5,428 nucleotides of DNA from Nitrospirota bacterium. GTDB lineage: Bacteria; Nitrospirota; Thermodesulfovibrionia; Thermodesulfovibrionales; UBA6898. Positions 1 through 5,428 of the stretch are shown here, piece after piece. Position 1 is the stretch's first letter. Each line of letters opens with the position of its first letter. Position numbers and translations under genes: made by a program. Under the pieces are notes generated by a model. It had not been told where the DNA came from. It made no database searches and was given only the letters and a program-made list of their open reading frames with translations. The DNA is taken from NCBI GenBank assembly GCA_021787505.1, contig JAJYLU010000165.1, forward strand, positions 1-5,428. The letters run 5' to 3'.

Positions 1-379
1 ATATCTCAGAAAGGCGACGGTGTTCCCTCTTTCGGATCCCGGCAAGTCTCGAAAGCACTTCCGCTTTGTCTACCGGTAGTCTGAGGGCGCTTTCCTTCTC
101 GATCTCTGCGGCCTTCAGGGAAGGGGCTGAAACATCGGGGGGCAGGAAAACGATCCGCGGAATCTTCGCATAAAAAGAATTCCCTCTGAGAAATGACAGG
201 TCCCTCTTCAGGTGCGCAGGATCGGCATCGGCAACCAGCAAAATCACGTCAGGCGTCTCGCCAGACCTCATCGCCTCCATCACCGAACCGAACTCCAGAC
301 ACTGCACCACATCCGAAAGGTATGACCTGATCGGTTTCAGATCATCCCCGGACGGGTCGATAAAAAAGATCTTCTCCAC
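1..379 (-). CDS. Receiver-like (degenerate CheY-fold) protein, 3' end cut by window edge
   Basis: The first 126 residues of a protein that continues past the left edge. The GTG start at 379 is chosen because GGAGG lies 6 bases upstream and a stop codon (401-403) closes the frame just before it; no other start codon fits. The fragment alternates hydrophobic strands and helices like a response-regulator receiver domain: strand 1 KIFFID (3-8), strand 3 PDVILLVADAD (43-53), strand 4 IPRIVFL (73-79), and a LPVDKAEVLSRL stretch (101-112) where receivers usually have KPF..xEL. By this alignment the usual phospho-acceptor Asp is Val49, although Asp51 and Asp53 are close by, the conserved Lys is Leu101, and the acidic pair is reduced to Asp8. 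It may therefore be a pseudo-receiver that signals through binding rather than phosphorylation. The basic run RKREHRR (116-122) probably starts a linker or second domain outside the window. The fold is inferred by eye and no output domain can be named. The gene lies 73 bases downstream of nifJ. Confidence 0.7.
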   Translation of the reverse strand, partial: MEKIFFIDPSGDDLKPIRSYLSDVVQCLEFGSVMEAMRSGETPDVILLVADADPAHLKRDLSFLRGNSFYAKIPRIVFLPPDVSAPSLKAAEIEKESALRLPVDKAEVLSRLAGIRKREHRRLSEI

Positions 380-385
380 TGCGTC

Positions 386-390
386 CCTCC
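386..390 (-). promoter_or_regulatory. Ribosome binding site of the receiver-like gene
   Basis: GGAGG on the minus strand, 6 bases before the GTG at 379. It decides the start, because the short frame after the stop at 401-403 offers no other start codon. Confidence 0.7.
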
Positions 391-410
391 AGGAACGGAA
401 CTACCGTGCC

Positions 411-439
411 ATCTTCCCTAATCAACCGCCAGGTGTCAA
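411..439 (-). promoter_or_regulatory. Possible sigma70-type promoter for the receiver-like gene
   Basis: On the minus strand, a perfect -35 hexamer TTGACA (434-439) is followed after exactly 17 bases by GAAGAT (411-416), which matches TATAAT at only three positions, including the important second A and last T. Transcription would begin near 404, giving a leader of about 25 bases that includes the GGAGG site. The site lies wholly in the gap between the nifJ stop and the next gene. If real, it lets the receiver-like gene be expressed independently of nifJ. The weak -10 box keeps confidence low. Confidence 0.35.
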
Positions 440-452
440 CGTGTCTTGCGGG

Positions 453-3400
453 CTACCCCTCCGGCGTCCACTTTGCGAGATGTTTGAGGTATTTCCATCT
501 CCTCTTCACATTCGCCTCGGCCTGCTTCATGAGTTCGGCAGCAAGGTCGGGATTGCTCATCTTCAGCGCACGGTAGCGGTTTTCCCTGTAGGCATACTCT
601 TCGAAAGAGATCGTCGGCTCGGCGCTGTCGATAACGAAGGGCGGCTTGCCCTGGGCCTCGAGTTCCGGGTTGTAGCGGAAGAGCGGCCAATGGCCGCAGG
701 CGACCGCCTTCTTCTGCTCCTCGATGCCCTTGCCCATGTCGATGCCCTGGGCGATGCAGGTCGCGTAGCAGACGACGAGGGAAGGTCCGGGGTACGCCTC
801 GGCTTCGGCCAGTGCCCTGACCGCCTGCGCCTGGTTTGCGCCGAAGGCGATCTGCGCCACATAGACATTGCCGTACGTGGTCATGATTGCGCCGATGCTC
901 TTTTTCGGGGTCCTCTTTCCTCCTGCCGCAAACTGTGCCATGGCGGCAAGAGGAGTAGACTTCGACATCTGTCCGCCCGTATTCGAATAAACCTCCGTAT
1001 CCAGGATCATGATATTCATGTCCTCACCCGAAGCGAGGACATGGTCGAGGCCGCCGTAGCCGATATCATATGCCCACCCGTCGCCGCCGATTGCCCATAC
1101 CGATTTCCTTACCAGATAATCGGCCAGAGAAAAGAGGCTCTTCGCCTCAAAGGAGCCGTCGCCTGAAATCAGGCGCTTTAGCTCTGCTGCGCGGCCGCGC
1201 TGATCTTCAACACCTTTCTGCGAGGACTGATCGGCATTTCTGATCGAATCGAACAGCTCCCGCGCCCCGGAATATTCCGGCTTCGCTCCGAGCCGGTCAA
1301 GCAGCTCCAGGGCCTGCGCATTGAACTTGTCCACCGTCTGCCTCATTCCGAAGCCGAATTCGGCGTTGTCTTCAAACAGGGAGTTGGCCCATGCCGGTCC
1401 CTTTCCGTCGGCACGCTTAGTGTAGGGCGTTGTCGGCAGGTTGCCGCCGTAGATCGAAGAACAGCCGGTGGCATTAGCGATAAGTAGCCTGTCGCCGAAG
1501 AGCTGTGTCAGCAGTTTGATATAGGGAGTTTCACCGCATCCTGCGCAGGCGCCGCTGTACTCAAAAAGAGGCCTCACGAGCTGGCTTCCCTTTATTGTTG
1601 TCGCATTGAACCGCGAAGGATCGGTTTCGGGCAGGGAAAGGAAAAACTTGTAGTTCGCCGCCTCCATCTCCCTCAGGGGCTCCTGGATACTCATGTTGAT
1701 CGCCTTGAAACCGGGGATCTTGTTCCCCTTCGCGTCCTTCTTGCTCGCGGGACAGACGAATACGCAGGAACCGCAGCCGGTGCAGTCTTCGGGCGCCACC
1801 TGGACGGTGTATTTGAGTCCCTTAAGGTCCTTGCCGGTTGCATCGACCGACTTGAAGGTCTTGGGCGCGTCCTTCAGAAGCGAAGGCTCGTAAGCTTTCA
1901 GTCTGATCGTCGCATGGGGGCAGACAAAAGAACACTGGCCGCACTGGATGCAGATGTCCGGCTCCCATACGGGGATATGAACGCCGATGTTCCGCTTTTC
2001 GTACTGGGTGGTCGAGGTCGGCCATGTCCCGTCTGCCGGAATGGCGGAAACAGGCAGGGAATCTCCGTTTCCTTCGATCATCCTTGCCGTCACGTTCCTT
2101 ACGAATTCCGGGGCCTCTTCCGGAACCGGCGGCCTCATCCGCCTTCTGCTGGTAGCTTTGGCAGGGACAGCCACCTCAACGATATTCTGAAGGGCCTTGT
2201 CCACGGCAGCGTAGTTCATCTGGACCACCTGCTCACCCTTCTTCATATATGTCTTCTTGATCTCTCTTTTGATCGACTCGATCGCCTCGTCTTTCGGGAT
2301 GATGCCGGCGATCACGAAAAATGCGGTCTGCATTATCATGTTGATCCTCGTCCCGAGACCGAGCTCTTCAGCGAGCGAGATTGCGTCGATGATATAAAAC
2401 TTCATCTTCTTCGATATGAGCTGCTCCTGGACCTCGGCAGGCAGAGTATCCCATACCTCGTCCTTCTTATGCAGAGTCGTCAGGAGGAAGGTCGCCCCCG
2501 GTTCAGCCTTCGACAACATGTCATACTTCTCAAGAAAAGACGTATTATGGCATGCGATAAAGTTTGCCTGGGGAACAAGGTACGGATTATGGATCTTCTC
2601 TTTGCCGAAACGGAGATGGGATATCGTAATTGCGCCTGACTTCTTCGAATCGTAGACGAAATAGCCCTGTGCGTAATTTTCGGTCTCCGCCCCGATGATC
2701 TTAATAGTATTCTTGTTCGCGCCTACCGTCCCGTCCGAACCGAGTCCGTAGAAGAGGGCACGGAATACCCCGCTCCCCTCCACACGGAAAGACTCATCAT
2801 AAGGAAGGCTAGTCCCTGCGAGGTCGTCATTGATGCCGACTGTAAAGTGGTTCTTCGGGGAAGAGGCGGACAGGTTGTCGAAGACCCCCTTGACCATGCC
2901 CGGCGTAAAGTCCTTGGAACCCAAACCGTAACGGCCACCCACGATCTTCGGATAACTCTTAAAGGCCGCTGTCTTGTTCTCCATAGCCTCGCCGACCGCC
3001 GTTCTGACATCCAGATAAAGAGGCTCGCCAATTGCGCCGGGCTCCTTTGTCCGGTCGAGGACCGCTATCGCCTTTACCGTCGCAGGCAGGACCTTCGCGA
3101 AGGCGTCGACCGAAAAAGGCCTGAAGAGCCTCACGCTTACGAGGCCCAGTTTCTCTCCCTTTGCGTTAAGAGCATCGACGGTGCTCTGGACCGTCTCGGA
3201 AGCCGACCCCATGACGACGATAACTCGTTCGGCGTCGGCAGCCCCATAATAATCAAAGAGGTTATACCGCCTGCCAACTATGCCCGCAAACCGGTCCATC
3301 GCCTTCTGCACTATCTCCGGCACTGCGTTATAGAAGTTGTTGACCGTTTCCCTGCCCTGGAAGTAGACGTCCGGGTTCTGCGCCGTTCCGCGAATGACAG

Positions 3401-4037
3401 GATTGTCCGGGGTCAGTCCCCGCTGTCTCAGCTGAATGATCAGGTCATCGTTAAGCATCGCCCTCATGTCGTCGAATGTCAGTTCCTCGATCTTCTGGAT
3501 CTCATGGGATGTCCTGAAGCCGTCGAAGAAATGGATGAAAGGCACCCTCGATTCGAGCGCGGCTGCCTGAGATATCAGGGCGAAGTCCATCGCCTCCTGG
3601 ACGCTTTGGGAACATAACATTGCAAATCCCGTGGCCCTGCAGGCCATAACGTCCGAATGGTCTCCGAAGATCGACAGGCCCTGACACGCCAGGGAACGCG
3701 CCGTGATGTGAAAGACCGTGGGTGTAAGTTCGCCCGCTATCTTGTACATGTTCGGGATGATCAGCAGAAGCCCCTGCGACGCAGACACAGTCGTTGCAAG
3801 TGCGCCTGTTGCCAGGGAGCCGTGGACCGCACCTGCAACACCGGCCTCGGACTGCATCTGGCTTATCCTCGGAACCGAGCCCCATATGTTGACCTTTCCG
3901 GCAGCCGATTTGGCATCGCAGATCTCAGCGATCGGCGAGGAAGGGGTGATCGGATAAATCGTGATTATCTCATTCGTGGCATGCACCACGTGCGCACATG
4001 CAGTGCAGCCGTCAACCGTTACCATTTTTCGAGCCAT
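453..4037 (-). CDS. nifJ: Pyruvate:ferredoxin (flavodoxin) oxidoreductase, single-chain, complete
   Basis: A 1194-residue one-chain PFOR, normal for the family. It oxidatively decarboxylates pyruvate with CoA to acetyl-CoA and CO2 in the cytoplasm and reduces ferredoxin or flavodoxin; the reverse reaction is possible in CO2-fixing anaerobes. Visible parts: pyrimidine-binding domain with YPITPSSP (28-35); domain II with KEPGAIGEP (331-339); gamma-type domain (about 420-620); YEKRNIG motif (679-685); two ferredoxin clusters, Cys696/699/702/706 and Cys752/755/758/762; and the C-terminal thiamine-diphosphate domain with GGDGWAYDIGYGG (984-996) and EVYSNTGGQ (1015-1023). Proximal-cluster cysteines are 831, 834, 859 and 1094. 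Thr31, Glu64 and Arg114 fall at the same numbers as the active-site residues I recall for the Desulfovibrio africanus enzyme, which supports the ATG at 4037. Asp986, Thr1014 and Asn1019 match its Mg/ThDP residues in spacing. The C-terminus is shorter than that enzyme's 1232 residues, so its protective C-terminal extension appears to be missing. No nif genes adjoin, so a central-metabolic role is more likely than a purely nitrogen-fixation one. Confidence 0.97.
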   Translation of the reverse strand: MARKMVTVDGCTACAHVVHATNEIITIYPITPSSPIAEICDAKSAAGKVNIWGSVPRISQMQSEAGVAGAVHGSLATGALATTVSASQGLLLIIPNMYKIAGELTPTVFHITARSLACQGLSIFGDHSDVMACRATGFAMLCSQSVQEAMDFALISQAAALESRVPFIHFFDGFRTSHEIQKIEELTFDDMRAMLNDDLIIQLRQRGLTPDNPVIRGTAQNPDVYFQGRETVNNFYNAVPEIVQKAMDRFAGIVGRRYNLFDYYGAADAERVIVVMGSASETVQSTVDALNAKGEKLGLVSVRLFRPFSVDAFAKVLPATVKAIAVLDRTKEPGAIGEPLYLDVRTAVGEAMENKTAAFKSYPKIVGGRYGLGSKDFTPGMVKGVFDNLSASSPKNHFTVGINDDLAGTSLPYDESFRVEGSGVFRALFYGLGSDGTVGANKNTIKIIGAETENYAQGYFVYDSKKSGAITISHLRFGKEKIHNPYLVPQANFIACHNTSFLEKYDMLSKAEPGATFLLTTLHKKDEVWDTLPAEVQEQLISKKMKFYIIDAISLAEELGLGTRINMIMQTAFFVIAGIIPKDEAIESIKREIKKTYMKKGEQVVQMNYAAVDKALQNIVEVAVPAKATSRRRMRPPVPEEAPEFVRNVTARMIEGNGDSLPVSAIPADGTWPTSTTQYEKRNIGVHIPVWEPDICIQCGQCSFVCPHATIRLKAYEPSLLKDAPKTFKSVDATGKDLKGLKYTVQVAPEDCTGCGSCVFVCPASKKDAKGNKIPGFKAINMSIQEPLREMEAANYKFFLSLPETDPSRFNATTIKGSQLVRPLFEYSGACAGCGETPYIKLLTQLFGDRLLIANATGCSSIYGGNLPTTPYTKRADGKGPAWANSLFEDNAEFGFGMRQTVDKFNAQALELLDRLGAKPEYSGARELFDSIRNADQSSQKGVEDQRGRAAELKRLISGDGSFEAKSLFSLADYLVRKSVWAIGGDGWAYDIGYGGLDHVLASGEDMNIMILDTEVYSNTGGQMSKSTPLAAMAQFAAGGKRTPKKSIGAIMTTYGNVYVAQIAFGANQAQAVRALAEAEAYPGPSLVVCYATCIAQGIDMGKGIEEQKKAVACGHWPLFRYNPELEAQGKPPFVIDSAEPTISFEEYAYRENRYRALKMSNPDLAAELMKQAEANVKRRWKYLKHLAKWTPEG

Positions 4038-4042
4038 ACTTT

Positions 4043-4049
4043 CCTCCTT
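4043..4049 (-). promoter_or_regulatory. Ribosome binding site of nifJ (AAGGAGG)
   Basis: A near-perfect Shine-Dalgarno sequence AAGGAGG, 5 bases before the ATG at 4037. An in-frame GTG at 4052 overlaps this site and would add five residues (MKEES); it has no ribosome binding site of its own there, so the ATG is the better start. Confidence 0.9.
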
Positions 4050-4131
4050 CACGAACTAGTTGTGTAGTATTTGCTTTAAACCGGATCTGAAATTACAGTT
4101 CTGCACATAATTGGATGAACATCGGCCTTCG

Positions 4132-4220
4132 CTGTCATTACTGCTTACCGGTCTCGAAGGCCTTCGCAATCAAGACCCGGTAGGCAGGCCTGCCTACAGG
4201 CAGGTAAGCCGCAATGACAG
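4132..4220. repeat. Nested palindromic (REP/MITE-like) intergenic repeat
   Basis: The outer arms 4132-4149 and 4203-4220 are inverted copies matching at 15 of 18 positions: CTGTCATT, three unmatched bases, GCTTACC, against GGTAAGC, three bases, AATGACAG. Inside are two perfect palindromes, CGAAGGCCTTCG (4155-4166) and GTAGGCAGGCCTGCCTAC (4180-4197), plus a third AGGCAGG copy (4198-4204) that could compete for the same partner CCTGCCT. ACCGGTCT (4147-4154) and AGACCCGGT (4173-4181) can also pair with one bulged base. The minus strand begins CTGTCATTGCGG, resembling the dispersed GTCATTGCGA-type palindromic repeats of many bacterial genomes; that family link is from memory. It carries no coding capacity. 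It lies 95 bases before the nifJ start and could form an RNA or DNA cruciform structure, or be a non-autonomous mobile repeat. Confidence 0.8.
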
Positions 4221-4297
4221 AACCTGGGGTCGATCGTCCAACCATTTTGCACTTTCCGGTGACTTAACTTATAAGCGCTCAAAATTTATAACGGCTC

Positions 4298-4329
4298 GGG
4301 AATAAATACCCATATGCGGCTTTATTCCC
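4298..4329. repeat. Perfect 9-bp inverted repeat with 14-base loop
   Basis: GGGAATAAA (4298-4306) and TTTATTCCC (4321-4329) are exact inverted copies around a 14-base loop that contains the palindrome CATATG. It lies 52 bases past the stop of the membrane-protein gene and about 260 bases before nifJ. No T-run follows on either strand, so it is not a standard intrinsic terminator. It may be a protein-binding operator or an RNA hairpin that protects the 3' end of the upstream transcript; the sequence does not decide between these. Confidence 0.55.
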
Positions 4330-4381
4330 CATGCCCGTACAGATACGCGTCGTACATTATAATAAAAAAGCAGCCCGGCCG

Positions 4382-5428
4382 TCACCCCTCCCGTATGCCC
4401 ATCCTCCTCGTAAGGAGCATAACAATCCCTGAAAGACCGAGAGAAATGCCTAGAAGACCGCCGGTCACAGCCACATTATTGAGGAGTTCCGGCCTCGCCA
4501 GAAGAACTCCCCCGAGGCTTAGCATCATCATGCCGGAGATGAGTTTAAGCACCTGTCCCTGCTGTTCGGTCAGTTTCTTCGAGCCGAGAGTGGCCGCAAA
4601 GAAGAGTACGATCATGGCGAGCGGTATCACATAGATCACATTGTAGAGGACGAGGTAGAGATAATACTCGAACTTCGAAAGGTTATGGAGCGTTAGTATC
4701 CGGGTGTAGACCATCGGAAACCCAGCGGTGCAGAAAAGTTCATAGGCATTTGCCGCCACCGCGAGCACTACGGTACCCGCGATCACGGACGGAAGCGAGG
4801 TTGCCTTCATCAGCTTTCTCATGCGGTCGAAAAGTTTCGGCTTCGCGCTTTCAGGGATGACGAGCGAGACCCCTTTCTTAAAGAAAAAGAAGTCCTTGAT
4901 ATTGATAACTGCAATGACGAGCGCAACCGCCCCTGCGGCGACGGTCACCGCCGCGATCCTGCCGGTGAGCAGGAAGATGTTCAGCCATGCAGCCATAAAA
5001 ATGAAATAAATGAAGCCCGAGAAGAAGACGAAGATTCCGCCGATCAGCAGCAGCCTTTTCCGGGAATGCACATGCAGGAGAAGGCCGAGGAGCGTAAAGA
5101 GCACGAAGAACGCGCATGGGTTGAACCCGTCAAGCCCCGCGATCGCAACGGTCTGATAGAAAAGCGATTCCTTTGAGGTGTCAACCTTGCCGAGAAGAGG
5201 CAGTTCTACGACGGATTCCTTCTTCTGCTCCACCGGACCGGTCAAAGATGTCTTGGGAGCAACGGCCGTCTTTCCGGCAGCCTGCGGTTTGGGGACGGGA
5301 GGAGCGGCGCCCTTTGCCGGCGCCTCTTCAGGGCATTCCTCATCCTGTAGACATACGCCCTCCTCTTCTCCGGTCAGACCCGTGAGGCCGCTTTGAGGCA
5401 GGATCGACTGTCCCGCAGGCTTTTTTAT
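4382..5428 (-). CDS. DsbD/CcdA-like membrane thiol-redox protein, 5' end cut by window edge
   Basis: The last 348 residues of a protein whose start lies outside the window; the frame stays open to base 5428. Residues 1-75 of the fragment form a Pro/Ala/Lys/Glu-rich linker with a cysteine pair (Cys26, Cys32), followed by a short segment ELPLLGKVDTS. From about residue 90 come some seven hydrophobic segments. The first contains GLDGFNPCAFF (98-108, Cys105) and about the fourth YELFCTAGFP (229-238, Cys233). Paired cysteines in the first and fourth membrane segments, the first inside NPC, are the hallmark of the DsbD/CcdA superfamily, which moves reducing equivalents from cytoplasmic thioredoxin across the membrane for disulfide reduction or cytochrome c maturation. 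No C-terminal thioredoxin domain follows; the protein ends RRMGIREG. Related proteins I recall carry a glutaredoxin-like or other soluble domain before the membrane part, so the missing N-terminus may hold one. A TTG at 5245 could be taken as a start, but it has no ribosome binding site. The exact substrate is unknown. Confidence 0.8.
   Translation of the reverse strand: MKKPAGQSILPQSGLTGLTGEEEGVCLQDEECPEEAPAKGAAPPVPKPQAAGKTAVAPKTSLTGPVEQKKESVVELPLLGKVDTSKESLFYQTVAIAGLDGFNPCAFFVLFTLLGLLLHVHSRKRLLLIGGIFVFFSGFIYFIFMAAWLNIFLLTGRIAAVTVAAGAVALVIAVINIKDFFFFKKGVSLVIPESAKPKLFDRMRKLMKATSLPSVIAGTVVLAVAANAYELFCTAGFPMVYTRILTLHNLSKFEYYLYLVLYNVIYVIPLAMIVLFFAATLGSKKLTEQQGQVLKLISGMMMLSLGGVLLARPELLNNVAVTGGLLGISLGLSGIVMLLTRRMGIREG

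Larger units (their letters stand above)
4038..4381. other. Intergenic region between the membrane-protein gene and nifJ
   Basis: A 344-base stretch without a credible gene. Going from the nifJ side it holds the nifJ ribosome binding site and a leader of about 95 bases, the nested palindromic repeat (4132-4220), an AT-rich segment (4241-4310) with two copies of the palindrome TTATAA (4269-4274 and 4286-4291), a 9-bp inverted repeat (4298-4329), and a run of six T on the minus strand (4364-4369) shortly after the upstream gene's stop. The AT-rich part is the likeliest place for a nifJ promoter, but I find no -35/-10 pair good enough to annotate. Short open frames across it have no ribosome binding site or recognisable protein. 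Confidence 0.7.

Noticed and set aside
441..1166. Long open frame (241 codons) on the plus strand
   Set aside because: It lies entirely opposite the conserved C-terminal thiamine-diphosphate domain of nifJ, has no supported ribosome binding site and its composition reads as a shadow of the coding strand.
2847..3617. Open frame of 256 codons on the plus strand, and a similar one at 1914-2639
   Set aside because: Both are antisense to well-conserved PFOR sequence, with Arg/His/Leu-rich shadow-like composition and no recognisable domain.
4050..4131. Promoter directly before nifJ
   Set aside because: Combinations such as TTCATC with TAATTT (18-base gap) or TTTCAG with TACTAC (17-base gap) match the consensus poorly, and no GG/GC sigma54 pair is seen.
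4111..4305. Small protein-coding frame in the intergenic region
   Set aside because: It runs straight through the palindromic repeat, has no ribosome binding site and no recognisable protein features.
4364..4380. Intrinsic terminator after the DsbD-like gene
   Set aside because: There is a GC-rich stretch followed by six T on the minus strand, but no complementary arms form a proper stem.
5243..5245. TTG as the start of the DsbD-like gene
   Set aside because: No purine-rich site precedes it and the frame stays open to the window edge with a plausible linker sequence, so the gene most likely begins outside the window.
1..5428. CRISPR array, tRNA or rRNA gene, or a multi-gene novel system
   Set aside because: No regularly spaced repeats or RNA-gene structures were seen by eye. 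The three genes are a standard PFOR and two partial genes with no shown functional link, so a new system is not supported.

Overview
The window holds three genes, all on the minus strand. They are described here in transcription order, from high to low coordinates. The organism looks like an anaerobic or facultatively anaerobic bacterium. The main evidence is a complete one-chain pyruvate:ferredoxin/flavodoxin oxidoreductase, an oxygen-sensitive iron-sulfur enzyme of anaerobic carbon metabolism. The moderately GC-rich sequence, strong AAGGAGG-type ribosome binding sites and an intergenic repeat ending in CTGTCATTGCGG would fit groups such as Nitrospirota or Desulfobacterota. That placement is inference and cannot be settled from this sequence.

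Region 5428-4382 is the 3' part of a membrane protein of the DsbD/CcdA type. It carries an NPC motif in its first membrane segment and a second cysteine (FCTAG) in about the fourth. Its beginning lies outside the window. The visible N-terminal part is a Pro/Ala/Lys-rich linker that contains an extra cysteine pair.

Region 4381-4038 is a 344-base intergenic stretch. It contains an 89-base nested palindromic repeat (4132-4220), a perfect 9-bp inverted repeat with a 14-base loop (4298-4329), and an AT-rich segment between them. I found no convincing promoter or terminator here.

Region 4037-453 is nifJ/por (1194 residues), complete with every catalytic and cluster-binding residue I could check. 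It converts pyruvate and CoA to acetyl-CoA and CO2 and passes the electrons to ferredoxin or flavodoxin.

Region 452-380 is a short gap with a possible sigma70-type promoter. Region 379-1 is the 5' part of a receiver-like (CheY-fold) gene that seems to lack the usual phosphorylation residues and runs off the left edge.

The three genes point the same way, but gaps of 344 and 73 bases and the absence of nif genes or other partners mean a shared operon is not shown. The PFOR gene by itself is ordinary. The less explained items are the repeat in front of it, the degenerate receiver behind it and the cysteine-containing linker of the membrane protein. I see no evidence for a wholly new system.
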